NCBI RefSeq assembly: GCF_900090145.1
Contig: NZ_FMHI01000022.1
Location: 1-64,000, forward strand
DNA length: 64,000 nucleotides
Origin: Streptomyces sp. WMMB 322
GTDB lineage: Bacteria; Actinomycetota; Actinomycetes; Streptomycetales; Streptomycetaceae
Reading direction: 5' to 3'
Of the stretch, positions 34,427-43,959 are shown piece after piece; position 1 is the stretch's first letter; every line of letters begins with the position of its first letter. A model generated the notes under the pieces. It was given only the letters and a program-made list of their open reading frames with translations. It did not search any database and was not told the DNA's origin. A program made the position numbers and the translations under genes.

Positions 34427-35056
34427 CTGCCCACCGTAGGGCGGTGACCAGCATCGCAGCGGCTCTCCGGGGCAGATGTCACCGGGTCGTCAGATCGGCG
34501 GCGCCAGACCTCCCTCTGCGGACGCGCACTGCACTCACTTCACCCACGGGCCACGGGGCGCCTGCTCGGCCGCACGGCTGCCGGATCACCCGTGGCGGAA
34601 ATGTGACCATCTGGCATCTTGCGCAATTGGGACATGCGAGCGCAGTCTCGGCATCAGTGGCCAGCAGGGCTCGGCGTCGGCCCTGGATTCCCGTTCGCCC
34701 CTGTGGGGGGTGGTGGACGGGGTCGCCCCGTCTGTTCCTGTGGGGGGAGCAGGCGGGGCCTCGCCTTTTCGTGGACGGTTGCGGCGCCCGGTACCCCTCC
34801 TCTGAGGGCTTGCGTGTGGTCGTGACGGTGGGGCCGGGCGCCGGGTTGTGAAAGTTGCGACGCCGACGTTGACGGCAAACCAGCCAAGGCGCACGATTCC
34901 AGCCATCAGGTGTGGTCCGGTCCTCCCCGACGTCCTCCGCACCGGAGAGGGGGCCTCACCGGCCGTTGCCTTCGGCGGCCCGGTGGGTCCCCGGTCAGGA
35001 TGCGGCCAGGCCGAAGGACCGCTTCCTCACCGCCCGGGCGGCAGCCGGCCACAGCA
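34427..35056. other. 630-base intergenic region, no gene found
   Basis: The region lies upstream of the GT-C gene and downstream of the lipase-maturation gene, both minus strand. It holds a small palindrome GACGGGG-TCG-CCCCGTC near 34717-34733, two CCTGTGGGGGG copies near 34700 and 34738, and several GC-rich inverted repeats. I see no coding bias with a usable start. Confidence 0.5.
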
Positions 35057-36487
35057 CTAGCGTGCTTGGTCCGCGTCTCTCGTTGCCCGGACGGGCGGCA
35101 GGAACTCCCGCACCAGCGTGCGGTGCCACCAGTGGCCCGTCTCCCGCCGTTCCGCACGGGTCGTGAACCGGTACCGGTACAGCAGCGCCCGTACGTGCGT
35201 GGGTGGTTGGCCGGGGAAGGGGTTGTACCGCAGCAGCCGCAGGGTCTCGCGGTCGCCCTCCAGCAGGCGGGCGACGAACGGTTCGAACCAGCCGGCCGCG
35301 TAGGCGGGGGAGAGGGCGGCGAACCACATCTGCCAGTCCAGGCGCAGATGGTACGGGGCGAACTGGCGCGGCAGACGGCTCACATCGCCGGGCTTGCCCT
35401 TGAAGCCGTACTCCCGCCAGACCGTCTCCTCGCCGGGCAGTTCCTCGTCCGTGCCCTCGATCACGATCTCGTGCCGCACCCGGGTGACGCTGCCGAAGGC
35501 ACCGTAAGTGTTCACCAGGTGAAGCGAGTTGAAGGAGGCGTTCATCTGCTGGCCCCGGCTCACCATGTTGCGCACGGGCCAGTAGCTCAGCGCCAGCACA
35601 AGAGCCGTCACGGCGCAGACCACCACGACGTACCACAGCGGTGGCGCGGCGAAGGGGGGCGGTGCCCCGGAGAAGGCCGAACTGTCCACTGCCGCGAGGG
35701 CGATGACGATCGTCAGCCAGTTCAGCCACGAGAAGTTGCCGGACAGCACCAGCCACAGCTGGGTGACGATGACGACCGCGGCTGCGAACGTGGCCACCGG
35801 CTGCGGCATCAGCAGCCCGAAAGGCACGACGAGTTGGGCCACGTGGTTGGCCGCCGTCTCCACGCGGTGCAGCGGCTTGGGCAGCCGGTGGAAGAACCAG
35901 CTCAAAGGGCCGGGCATCGGCTGCGTCTCGTGGTGGTGGTCCAGACATGTCAGCTCGCGCCAGCAGCGGTCACCACGCCACTTGATCAGTCCCGCCCCGA
36001 ACTCCAGCCGGAACGCCAGCCAGCGCAGCAGCCAGAGCACGAGCACAGGCGGAGCCGTCTCGTCGTTGCCGAGGAAGATCCCCAGGAAGCCGGCCTCCAG
36101 CAGCAGCGACTCCCAGCCGAAGCTGTACCAGATCTGCCCCACGTTGACGATCGAGAGGTACGCGAGCCACAGCAGCGCCCACATCAGCATCGACGCCCAG
36201 AGCGGAACGGCGTCCGCGGCGCCCGCCACGATGGCCGCCGACAGTGCCGCGCCGCCCCAGCAGACCGATGCGAACAGCCGGTCGGAGCAGCGCCACTGGA
36301 AGAGACTCGGAAAGGCCCGGAAGGGAGCGCGCCGCACGAACCGTCTCACCGGGGTCAGCCCGTGCTCACCGATCAGCGCCCGGAACTGCAGGGCTCCGGA
36401 GACGAAAGCGACCAGGTAGATGCCGGCCAGCGCCCTCTGGAGCACGATCCGGGTCAGCCAGTAGTCGGATGCCGCAAACCAGTCCAT
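35057..36487 (-). CDS. lipase maturation factor (LMF1)-family membrane protein
   Basis: A 476-residue membrane protein. ATG 36487 begins MDWFAASDYWLTRIVLQRAL, followed by about eight helices. The family core includes GQIWYSFGWESLLLEAGFLGIFLGN, WLAFRLEFGAGLIKWRGDRCW and ELTCLDHHHETQPMPGP, which are hallmark LMF segments. The soluble C-terminal part has NSLHLVNTYGAFGSVTRVRHEI and PYHLRLDWQMWFAAL. Eukaryotic members help fold lipases; the bacterial role is not established. It diverges from the CE7 esterase at 36624. Confidence 0.9.
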   Translation of the reverse strand: MDWFAASDYWLTRIVLQRALAGIYLVAFVSGALQFRALIGEHGLTPVRRFVRRAPFRAFPSLFQWRCSDRLFASVCWGGAALSAAIVAGAADAVPLWASMLMWALLWLAYLSIVNVGQIWYSFGWESLLLEAGFLGIFLGNDETAPPVLVLWLLRWLAFRLEFGAGLIKWRGDRCWRELTCLDHHHETQPMPGPLSWFFHRLPKPLHRVETAANHVAQLVVPFGLLMPQPVATFAAAVVIVTQLWLVLSGNFSWLNWLTIVIALAAVDSSAFSGAPPPFAAPPLWYVVVVCAVTALVLALSYWPVRNMVSRGQQMNASFNSLHLVNTYGAFGSVTRVRHEIVIEGTDEELPGEETVWREYGFKGKPGDVSRLPRQFAPYHLRLDWQMWFAALSPAYAAGWFEPFVARLLEGDRETLRLLRYNPFPGQPPTHVRALLYRYRFTTRAERRETGHWWHRTLVREFLPPVRATRDADQAR

Positions 36488-36623
36488 GTGCCACGGATAC
36501 CACCGTCGTGGTCCGTCATGGGCGGGTGAGGGGGTGAAGGGCGCGGCAGGGCGGGTACCGCTGCCCGTGCCATGCTGGGCCCGCCGGGCACATGGAGGAC
36601 CGGGGCGTTCGCCGAGGAGACAC

Positions 36624-37631
36624 ATGCCGCTGACCGACATGCCGCTGGAGCAACTTCGTGCCTACCGGCCCGAGACCGCAGCGCCGGACGACTTCGAGGA
36701 CTTCTGGGCGGGCACCCTCTCCGCGGCCCGGGAAGCGGCAAGCACGGCACCGCCGGCGACGTTCCCGCGGATCGAGGACTCCCCGCTGCGCACGGTGGAC
36801 GTCCACGACGTGCGCTTCCCCGGCTGGGACGGGCAGCCCGTGGCGGCGTGGCTGCTGCTGCCGCGCGGCGCGGACGCACCGCTGCCGGCGATCGTCAACT
36901 ACATCGGCTACGGCGGCGGAAGAGGGCTCCACACCGAGCATCTGCTGTGGAGCGCCGCCGGCTACGCCCACCTCGTCGTCGACAGCCGCGGCCAGGGCCA
37001 TGCCACCCCCGACCCGGACCCGGTGCCGGGACCGCACTACGTGGGCGGCTTCATGACCCGCGGAATCGACGGCCCCGAACACCACTACTACCGGCGGCTG
37101 ATCACCGACGCGGTGCTCGCCGCCGAGACCGCGCGCAGCCACCCCGCGGTCGACCCCGCGCGCGTGATCGTCACCGGGCACAGCCAGGGAGGCGGTCTGG
37201 CCCTGGCAGTCGCCGCCCTGGCCGGGACGGACGTCGCGGCGGCCCTCGTGGACGTTCCGTTCCTGTGCCACATCCGGCGCGGTGCGGAACTCGCCGTTGC
37301 CGGCCCGTACCCGGAGATCGCCCACTATCTCGGGGTCCACATGCGAGACGACCCCGAGAGCGTCTTCTCCACGCTCGAGTACTTCGACGGTCTGCACTTC
37401 GCCCGGCGTGCGGCGGTGCCCGCGCTCTTCAGCGTCGCCCTCATGGACCCGGTCTGCCCGCCGTCCACCGGCTTCGCCGCGTACAACCACTACGCGCACG
37501 ACGACAAGGACGTGGTGGTCTGGCATTTCGGCGACCACGGCGGCGGGCGCGGCTCGCAGACGCTGCATCAGCTGCGCTGGCTCGCCGACCGAGGGCTGGC
37601 GCCGGACCACGGCCAGCGGCAGGGAGCCTGA
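36624..37631 (+). CDS. CE7/AXE1-family acetyl (xylan) esterase
   Basis: A 335-residue alpha/beta hydrolase of carbohydrate esterase family 7. The nucleophile Ser is in VTGHSQGGGLAL near residue 191, the Asp in ALMDPVCPPSTGFAAYN near residue 278 and the His in HFGDHGGGRG near residue 307. SRGQGHATPDP and GGFMTRGID are also typical CE7 segments. There is no signal peptide, so it probably de-acetylates imported oligosaccharides, cephalosporin C-like esters or similar in the cytosol. The xylose genes 5 kb away make acetylated xylo-oligosaccharides an attractive, unproven substrate. Confidence 0.9.
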   Translation: MPLTDMPLEQLRAYRPETAAPDDFEDFWAGTLSAAREAASTAPPATFPRIEDSPLRTVDVHDVRFPGWDGQPVAAWLLLPRGADAPLPAIVNYIGYGGGRGLHTEHLLWSAAGYAHLVVDSRGQGHATPDPDPVPGPHYVGGFMTRGIDGPEHHYYRRLITDAVLAAETARSHPAVDPARVIVTGHSQGGGLALAVAALAGTDVAAALVDVPFLCHIRRGAELAVAGPYPEIAHYLGVHMRDDPESVFSTLEYFDGLHFARRAAVPALFSVALMDPVCPPSTGFAAYNHYAHDDKDVVVWHFGDHGGGRGSQTLHQLRWLADRGLAPDHGQRQGA

Positions 37632-37743
37632 CCCGCCGGCTGCCGCGTCACCGCACCGGCCGCGCGGCCTTCTCCGAAGCGCCGCAGACCGCCGGGCCCC
37701 GGCGCCAGCGGCGGGGACCGGGCTCACGGCCGGATCGCGCGGC

Positions 37744-39237
37744 TCAGTCCGCGGGCTGTGCCGTCGCAGTCGGGCCGGCCAGTTCCCGCTTGAGGATCTT
37801 GCCCATGTCGTTGCGCGGCAGCGCGTCCCGGAAGTGCACGGTGCGGGGCCGCTTGTGCGGGGCGAGCTGCGCCGCGACGAAGTCCGCCAGTTCCTCGCCT
37901 CGCGGTGGTGAGGCGGGCTCGGCGGGCACGATCCAGGCGACGACGTGCTCGCCGAGATCCGGGTCCGGTGCGGCGGTGACCGCGGCCTCGGAGACGCCGG
38001 GGTGCGACAGCAGTACGTTCTCGATCTCGCCGGCACCGATCTTGTAACCGCCGCTCTTGATGAGGTCGGTGGCCTTGCGCCCCACCAGCCGCACGTAACC
38101 GTCCGCGTCCCGCGTGGCCATGTCGCCCGTGCGGAACCAGCCGCCGTCGAAGGCCCCGGCCGTGGCGTCAGGGCGGTTGAGGTACTCGGTGAAGAGATTG
38201 GGACCGCGCACCTGCACCTCCCCGACCACGTCCGTGCCCTCCGGTTCCGCCCCGCCCCCGGAGCCGATCCGTCTGCCCGCGTCGTCGACGAGGCGCACGT
38301 CCACATCGCGCAGCGGCACGCCGACGGTGCCGGGCCGGGGTTCCCCGTCGGCGCGGACGCTGGTGTTCATCAGCGTCTCCGTCATTCCGTAGCGCTCGAT
38401 GACGTGACGGCCCGTCGCTTCGGTGATGCGCCGGTGGTCCTCCAGCGCCAACGGAGCGGAGCCGGAGACGAGCAGCCGCGCACCGGCGAGCGCCTCGACA
38501 AGCCGCGGCTCGGAATCCAGCGCCTCCGCCAGCCGGTGGTACATGGTGGGCACGCCGAAGAGCATGGTGCCGCCCCCGGCGAGGGCGTCCGCCACTGCCT
38601 GCGTGGAGAACCGCCCGAGGTGGTGGAGGCCTCCGCCGCGGCGCAGCGGGCCGAGGACGCCCAGGATCAGGCCGTGTACATGGAACAGCGGCAGCGCGTG
38701 CACTACGACGTCGTCCGCCGTCCACTCCCAGGCGTCCTCCAGCGCGTCGAGCGTCACGGCGACCGCGCGCCGGGAGAGGACGACGCCCTTGGGCGGCCCG
38801 GTGGTGCCGGAGGTGTAGACGATGAGCGCCGGCGACTCGGCGTTGGGTTCGGGCGCGAGAGCCCACGTGGTGGCGTCGGCCTCTCCGGTGACCACGATGT
38901 CCGTGCGGGGAACCCCGCTCAGCGCCTCGGGCAGCTCGGCGTCCGGCTCGGCCAGAACCATGGAGGGTGCGCTGTCGGCGACGACGTGCGCCAGTTCGCG
39001 TTCGCCGCTGCGCGGGTTCACCGGTACCGCGGGAACACCGGCGAGCAGGGCGGCCACCACGGCGACGGCGGTCTCCAGGGTGGGGGTGGCCCACACCGCG
39101 ATCCGTCCGGCGTCGCCGATGCGCGTGGCCATCTCACCCGCCGCCGCGGCGAGCTGCCGGTAGCTGAGCGCGCGCTCACCGAAGCGGAGGGCAGCGCGGC
39201 TGGACTCGGTGTGCAGCGCGGGCAGGAGCAGTGACAC
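37744..39237 (-). CDS. matB: malonyl-CoA synthetase (malonate-CoA ligase)
   Basis: A 497-residue adenylate-forming ligase that converts malonate, CoA and ATP to malonyl-CoA. The P-loop YTSGTTGPPKGVV is near residues 141-152. LPLFHVHGLILGVLGPLRRGG follows. IERYGMTETLMNTSVR near residue 281 contains the Arg that binds the malonate carboxylate. RPDATAGAF, GWFRTGDMA, GRKATDLIKSGGYKIGAGEIE and the C-terminal Lys in NDMGKILKREL complete the set. The sequence is very close to Streptomyces MatB as I remember it. GTG 39237 has GAGGAG eight bases upstream. It would supply extender units for fatty acids or polyketides. No matC or decarboxylase is adjacent. Confidence 0.93.
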   Translation of the reverse strand: MSLLLPALHTESSRAALRFGERALSYRQLAAAAGEMATRIGDAGRIAVWATPTLETAVAVVAALLAGVPAVPVNPRSGERELAHVVADSAPSMVLAEPDAELPEALSGVPRTDIVVTGEADATTWALAPEPNAESPALIVYTSGTTGPPKGVVLSRRAVAVTLDALEDAWEWTADDVVVHALPLFHVHGLILGVLGPLRRGGGLHHLGRFSTQAVADALAGGGTMLFGVPTMYHRLAEALDSEPRLVEALAGARLLVSGSAPLALEDHRRITEATGRHVIERYGMTETLMNTSVRADGEPRPGTVGVPLRDVDVRLVDDAGRRIGSGGGAEPEGTDVVGEVQVRGPNLFTEYLNRPDATAGAFDGGWFRTGDMATRDADGYVRLVGRKATDLIKSGGYKIGAGEIENVLLSHPGVSEAAVTAAPDPDLGEHVVAWIVPAEPASPPRGEELADFVAAQLAPHKRPRTVHFRDALPRNDMGKILKRELAGPTATAQPAD

Positions 39238-39280
39238 CCGGTTCTCCTCAGACGATCCCGACCGTGGAGCCGTCAGCATC

Positions 39281-40057
39281 TCATCCGCCTGTGACGTTGC
39301 TGCCTGCCTGGGGAAAGAGCGCTGTGAACGCCCCCGCCGGATCGGTCAGTCCGCGGGCGAACGGCTCGTCGAAGTGCCGGACGAGGAAGAGCAGGAACGC
39401 GATCAGCGCGGTGAAGATGCCCGCCAGCAGCAGCTCCCTCGTCGATCGCTGGATCTGCAACGCGAAGAGCATCCCGACCGACACCACTGCGCCGGCGAAC
39501 AGCCCCAGCCACACGACGCCCGGCAGCGTCGGCTCCGCGCTGCCCGCACGGCTGGTGCGTGCGGCGTCGACCGCCGCGACACGGTCCGCCAGCGCCGCGT
39601 ACGTCTGCTCCTCACGTGACGTGCTCGGCTCCCAGGCCAGTACGTCCTTGCGAAGCTGTGCCAGGAGCCGGCCGCCGTGAGGGGTGAGACTGCCGTGCTC
39701 CACCATGTACGGCCACTCCTCGGCGACGGTGTGGTGGACATAGGCGGCGACGTCCGACCTGATTTGCTCGCGAGGGGCGGCGGGGGCGGCCTGGGCTCGC
39801 TCGTGGACCTCGTGGAGGGCCTGGGCCTCGTCGGTGGCCACGTCGTCGGCGACGTTGCGTGCCTCCCACACACCGGCGATGGCCAGGCCGAGCACGATCG
39901 CGTACACCACCCCGGTCATCATCGTCATGTACTCGATCACGTCGGGGGTTTCGGAGGGGTCGTCGGAGGCCGCACGCCGCTGCCGGAGCACGACGGCCAC
40001 GGTTACGGCGGCGCAGGCGGTGAGGGTCGCGAGGACGAGGAGCATCCATTCGGGCAC
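39281..40057 (-). CDS. DUF4239-like membrane protein
   Basis: A 258-residue protein with an N-terminal helix (LLVLATLTACAAVTVAVVL), a second helix in MTGVVYAIVLGLAIAGVWEARN, a central soluble helical region rich in Glu/Ala, and two C-terminal helices (VVWLGLFAGAVVSVGMLFAL and LLLAGIFTALIAFLLFLV). This is the bestrophin-like DUF4239 layout. GTG 40057 follows AAGGGAG. The function is unknown. It lies 43 bases upstream of matB on the same strand and may be co-transcribed. Confidence 0.75.
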   Translation of the reverse strand: MPEWMLLVLATLTACAAVTVAVVLRQRRAASDDPSETPDVIEYMTMMTGVVYAIVLGLAIAGVWEARNVADDVATDEAQALHEVHERAQAAPAAPREQIRSDVAAYVHHTVAEEWPYMVEHGSLTPHGGRLLAQLRKDVLAWEPSTSREEQTYAALADRVAAVDAARTSRAGSAEPTLPGVVWLGLFAGAVVSVGMLFALQIQRSTRELLLAGIFTALIAFLLFLVRHFDEPFARGLTDPAGAFTALFPQAGSNVTGG

Positions 40058-40135
40058 GGTTGCACTCCCTTGTGATCGGCGGGGGCGTTCGGCGGAGGCG
40101 TCGGAGGCGAAGGGGCCTGACGGCACCCGCCCCGT

Positions 40136-40918
40136 TCAACGGCCGAAGGGTGACGACGACGGAGGCGGGCCCGAACCGGCGCCGCTGCGCTGCGAGTTGC
40201 CGGAACGGCCGCTGCGGGCGCGCAGCGCGGCGGCGGCGAGCACGGCGGGAGCCACGAGCAGAAGAAGCCGCCCGGAGAGCGGCAGCCGGCCGCTGTCGGT
40301 GCGTGGGACCGGTTCGAGTCGGGCTGGTGCAGCCGGACGGGAGCGAGCGGGCGCGGGGGAGGGGACCGCTTCGGACGGGGCGGGCCGCGCCTCGGGAGGC
40401 GGTACATGTGCGGGCTGCCGGGGGCGGTGCACGACCGGGGCCTGGGCCCGTGGTTCGTCACTGGGCGCCGGCTGCGGAGCCGCAGTGGCGGAAGGCGGCG
40501 TCGGCCGGGGTGGGCCGGGGGACGGCGGCGCGGTGGGTGCGGGCGTCGGAAGGGGTGGGGGCGGGGTTTCCGGTTCGCAGACGCACTCCCAGGAACAGTG
40601 CCGTGCGGCCAGTGCGAGCCGGAGGCGGTCGGCGATGACGGTGAGTGACACGGCGTGGCACGTGCCGTCCCGCGTGGCGAGCCGGAGGCGGACACCGGCC
40701 GCTTCGAGGGCGAGGCCGAGACCGTCGCCGTCAGCAAGGCGGTCCGGGTCTTCGTCGGTGCGAGGTGAGGGTATGCGGCGCGTGCCGTCGTCCGTTCCGG
40801 CTGGCGGCGGGGACCAGGCCGCTGCGGGTGCGGCGCAGGTGAGAGCAAGTGCCGCACCGGCCACGGTGGTTGAGGCGGCGCGGTGCCATCTGTGGCGTCG
40901 TGTCACGTGACCGAGCAT
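40136..40918 (-). CDS. secreted Pro-rich cell-surface protein
   Basis: A 260-residue protein from ATG 40918. A signal peptide (RAASTTVAGAALALTCAAPAAA) is followed by a small domain of about 80 residues with three cysteines (GTCHAVSLTV, HCSWECVCEPE). A Pro-rich stretch of about 90 residues and a C-terminal helix with a basic tail (LLLLVAPAVLAAAALRARSGRSG) complete it. The layout suggests a wall-spanning, membrane-anchored surface protein. There is no LPxTG motif. GTG starts a few codons later are possible. I do not recognise the Cys domain. Confidence 0.6.
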   Translation of the reverse strand: MLGHVTRRHRWHRAASTTVAGAALALTCAAPAAAWSPPPAGTDDGTRRIPSPRTDEDPDRLADGDGLGLALEAAGVRLRLATRDGTCHAVSLTVIADRLRLALAARHCSWECVCEPETPPPPLPTPAPTAPPSPGPPRPTPPSATAAPQPAPSDEPRAQAPVVHRPRQPAHVPPPEARPAPSEAVPSPAPARSRPAAPARLEPVPRTDSGRLPLSGRLLLLVAPAVLAAAALRARSGRSGNSQRSGAGSGPPPSSSPFGR

Positions 40919-41085
40919 GTGGGGCGCCGCCTGCACAAGGCACGGCATCCTCCCGGTATTCGCCCGAAGTGCTGAAGCCCGCGGCGCAGTTGACGAGCCG
41001 GGTGCCGGGCCGGCCGGATCGCTGCCGGTGAGGGACCGGGTGCTGCCTCGTGCCGCCGGTCGCCCGCCGTGCGGGGCTCAGCCCG

Positions 41086-42309
41086 TCAGTGCGCGACGGC
41101 GTACGGCAGGGGGTCGTCGAGCACCGCCCGAACGACCGAGTACGCGGCACCCAGCGACGGGCCGTCGCTCCCGATCGCCGAGACCGCCACCTCCGGAACG
41201 GTGTCCTCACTCGCCGTGCGCTGCCGCAACTCCCGCTCCAGCGGGGGGAGAAGCCAGGGCGCCAGCCCGGCGAGGGCGCCGCCGAGGAGTACCGCCCGCG
41301 GATCGAGGAGGTTGACCGCTCCGGTGAGCGCGATGCCCAGGGCTCTGCCGGCGCGGCGCAGAGCCCGCAGAGACGCCTCGTCGCCGTCCTCGGCGCGGGA
41401 CCTCAGCCTTGCCAGCGCCGCGGTACGCCCGCCGGCGCCGCGTACCGGGATTCCCGCTGCCCGGAGCAGAGCCGCCTCGCCGGCGTACTGTTCGAGGCAG
41501 CCCGAGCCGCCGCAGGCGCAGCGCGGCCCGTCCGGCTGCACCGGCACGTGGCCCAGCTCCCCGGCGAACCCCCTGGTGCCGCGCAGGAGTTCACCGTCGA
41601 GGACGACTCCGGCGCCGATGCCGACCTCGGCCGAGACGTGGATGAAGTCGCGCCGTGCCTGGCTCTCCCCGCTCTCCCCGTTCCTCCCGGCGAGCCACAG
41701 CTCCGCCAGCGCACCGAAGTTGGCCTCGTTCTCCACGGTCAGCGGCAGGGGCGCGCCCGCCGGGGCGAGATGCGCCGCCAGGTCCGTGTCGTACCAGCCG
41801 AGGTTCGGCGCGCGTACCACTGTCGTCGACGAACGGGTGACGAGCCCGGGTACGGCGACAGCCAGGCCCGCCGGGCGCAGCCCGGCGGCGCCGGCCTCCT
41901 TGACGACCCGGTCGCGGAGCGAACTCAGGCGCCGCAGCACGCACTCCGCCCCGGCCTCGCCGTTGGGTCTCTCGTCCCCGGCGCGTACGCGGACCCGGCC
42001 TTCGAGGTCGACGGCGCACACCGTCAGATGGTCCACGCCGATCTCGGCCCCGATGCCGCACGGGCCCAGGCCCGTGAGCGCCAGCGCATTACCGGGCCTG
42101 CCCACCCCGCCGGAACGCCCCGGGCCCAGCTCGACGAGGAACCCCGCGCGCAGCAGCTCCTCGACGAGGGTGGATACGGAGGCGCGCGTCAGCCCGATCC
42201 TCGCCGCGATGGAGGCACGCGAGACGGGAGCGGCGTAGGCGACCGCGTACAGCACACGCGAGAGATTGCGCTGACGCATCTCCTGCTGCGAGTTGGGTGG
42301 GACTGCCAT
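41086..42309 (-). CDS. ROK-family transcriptional repressor, probable XylR
   Basis: A 407-residue ROK regulator. The N-terminal winged helix is MRQRNLSRVLYAVAYAAPVSRASIAARIGLTRASVSTLVEELL, shown here as adjoining segments. The sugar-kinase-like domain follows with GIGAEIGVDHLTVCAVDLEG, the EN motif in TVENEANFGALAEL, and the zinc-type CACGGSGCLEQYAGE. ATG 42309 opens the natural protein; the frame extends 65 residues upstream without coding bias. It sits directly downstream of xylB on the same strand and close to the xylA/xylB promoter region, so it is the expected xylose-responsive repressor. Confidence 0.9.
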   Translation of the reverse strand: MAVPPNSQQEMRQRNLSRVLYAVAYAAPVSRASIAARIGLTRASVSTLVEELLRAGFLVELGPGRSGGVGRPGNALALTGLGPCGIGAEIGVDHLTVCAVDLEGRVRVRAGDERPNGEAGAECVLRRLSSLRDRVVKEAGAAGLRPAGLAVAVPGLVTRSSTTVVRAPNLGWYDTDLAAHLAPAGAPLPLTVENEANFGALAELWLAGRNGESGESQARRDFIHVSAEVGIGAGVVLDGELLRGTRGFAGELGHVPVQPDGPRCACGGSGCLEQYAGEAALLRAAGIPVRGAGGRTAALARLRSRAEDGDEASLRALRRAGRALGIALTGAVNLLDPRAVLLGGALAGLAPWLLPPLERELRQRTASEDTVPEVAVSAIGSDGPSLGAAYSVVRAVLDDPLPYAVAH

Positions 42310-42392
42310 GAACCTAACGTCCGTTGCTCCGCTGTGAGTTGAACCGCCCGCCCGGCGGGGCGTGCTGTCCGGCCGGGTCGCCGGCAGGGGTG

Positions 42393-43832
42393 TCAGCGCT
42401 GCCGCAGCAGCGTATCCGCCCCCGCGAGAGTGTCCGCGACGCGGGTCAGGGTGGCCTCGTCCCGCGGGATCGCCTCGTAGGCAGGACCGTTCGCGGTGCC
42501 CCATCGGCGGGCCACGGCCGCCGGGTCCTCCTCCAGCAGCAGCCCCGCCGCCTGGGCCGCGGCGCCCAGCGCCACGAGCTCCTCGGCGCGCGGCACCTGC
42601 ACCGGCCTGCCCGACAGGCGCCGGACGGTCTCACGCCAGGCGGTTCCCTTCGCGCCGCCGCCGATCAGCAGCAGCGGGGCGTTCCCGCCGGCCTCCTCCC
42701 CGTTCTCCCCGTCCAGCACTTTGTCCAGTGCCCGCAGCAGGGCGAAGACCGCGCCGTCGTAGGAGGCCTGGAGGATCTGGCCGGCGGTGGTGTCGTGGCG
42801 CAGGCCGCTCAACAGTCCTGAGGCGTAGGGAAGGTTGGGGGTCCGCTCACCGTCGAGGAAGGGCAGCAGCGCCACCTCGCCGCCGGTTTCGACGGCCTCG
42901 CGGTCCAGGGAGAGCAGTGCGGCGACGCGGTCGACGGCCAGCGTGCAGTTGAGGGTGCAGGCCAGGGGGAGCCAGTCGCCGCGGGCGTCGGCGAAGCCCG
43001 CCACGGTGCCGGTCGGATCGGTGGGCCGGCGCGAGGAGACGGCATACACCGTGCCGGACGTGCCGAGGCTCAGCACGGGCTGTCCCGGGCGCAGGCCCAG
43101 CCCGAGCGCGGCGGCCATGTTGTCGCCGGTGCCTGCCGCGACCAGCGCGCCCGCCGGCACCGGCAGACCGGACCGCACGGTGCCCGCCGCCTCGCCCGGA
43201 GTCGTCACGCGTGGCAGCAACTGCGGGGAAAGGCCGATGAGTTCGAGCATCGCCTCGTCGTAGGCGCCGGTGGAGCTCGCCCACCAGCCGGTGCCGGAGG
43301 CGTCGCCCCTGTCGGTCGTCCCGTCACCGGTGAGCCGCCCCGTCAGGTAGTCGTGCGGCAGCCTGACCGCTGCCGTGGCGGCGGCGGACTCCGGCTCGTT
43401 CTCGCACAGCCACGCCCATTTGGTGACGGTGAAGGCGGGTGCGGGGACGCTGCCGAACCGGTCCGCCCAGGCGTCCGGACCGCCCAGCTGCTCGATGAGC
43501 CGGTCGCTCTGCGGTGCCGAGCGCACGTCGTTCCACAGCATCGCGGGGCGCACGGGCCTGCCGCCCGCGTCGAGCGTGACGAGCCCGTGCTGCTGCCCGC
43601 CCACGGACACGGCCGAGGCCTGCTGCGCCGCACGGCCGCACTGTTCGAGCGCGGTTCCGAGCGCCTGCCACCACTCCTCCGGGTCGCTCTCGTGGCCCGG
43701 TCCCGGTGTGACGGTGTGCGGCGCCTGGCCGCGTGCGACGACCTCGCCGGTGGCGGTGTCGACGACGAGTGCCTTGGTGGACTGCGTGGAGCTGTCCACG
43801 CCGATGACGAACGGTCCCTCTGGTGCGGACAT
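42393..43832 (-). CDS. xylB: xylulokinase
   Basis: A 479-residue FGGY kinase that phosphorylates D-xylulose to xylulose 5-phosphate. It opens FVIGVDSSTQSTKALVVD (phosphate 1). The sugar-binding SVGGQQHGLVTLD and WNDVRSA follow, then AGTGDNMAAALGLGL, LSLGTSGTVYAVS (phosphate 2) and LLIGGGAKGTAWRE (adenosine). ATG 43832 follows GGAGG. It is divergent from xylA with a 127-base control region and has the ROK regulator downstream. Confidence 0.95.
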   Translation of the reverse strand: MSAPEGPFVIGVDSSTQSTKALVVDTATGEVVARGQAPHTVTPGPGHESDPEEWWQALGTALEQCGRAAQQASAVSVGGQQHGLVTLDAGGRPVRPAMLWNDVRSAPQSDRLIEQLGGPDAWADRFGSVPAPAFTVTKWAWLCENEPESAAATAAVRLPHDYLTGRLTGDGTTDRGDASGTGWWASSTGAYDEAMLELIGLSPQLLPRVTTPGEAAGTVRSGLPVPAGALVAAGTGDNMAAALGLGLRPGQPVLSLGTSGTVYAVSSRRPTDPTGTVAGFADARGDWLPLACTLNCTLAVDRVAALLSLDREAVETGGEVALLPFLDGERTPNLPYASGLLSGLRHDTTAGQILQASYDGAVFALLRALDKVLDGENGEEAGGNAPLLLIGGGAKGTAWRETVRRLSGRPVQVPRAEELVALGAAAQAAGLLLEEDPAAVARRWGTANGPAYEAIPRDEATLTRVADTLAGADTLLRQR

Positions 43833-43890
43833 GAAACCCCTCAGCCTCCTTCTTCGCGGCCTCTTCCCACGCTGCCGCCGCTGGGCGCAT

Positions 43891-43917
43891 ACTAATTTGT
43901 CAACGGACATGACTAAT
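43891..43917. promoter_or_regulatory. xylA/xylB intergenic operator candidate
   Basis: Two ACTAAT direct repeats at 43891-43896 and 43912-43917 are exactly 21 bases apart, two helical turns. They bracket TGTCAACGGACATGA. On the minus strand TTGACA (43903-43898) is a consensus -35 for xylB. The patch is AT-rich amid very GC-rich sequence. A ROK repressor dimer binding here could control both genes. Confidence 0.5.
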
Positions 43918-43959
43918 AGCCGTGGGCGCGAGGAAGTGCCACGGGGAGAGGGCGGCGGA

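Noticed and set aside
34586..34942. Minus-strand 118-codon frame in the 630-base gap
   Set aside because: It is Arg/Pro-rich with no ribosome site and no third-position bias.
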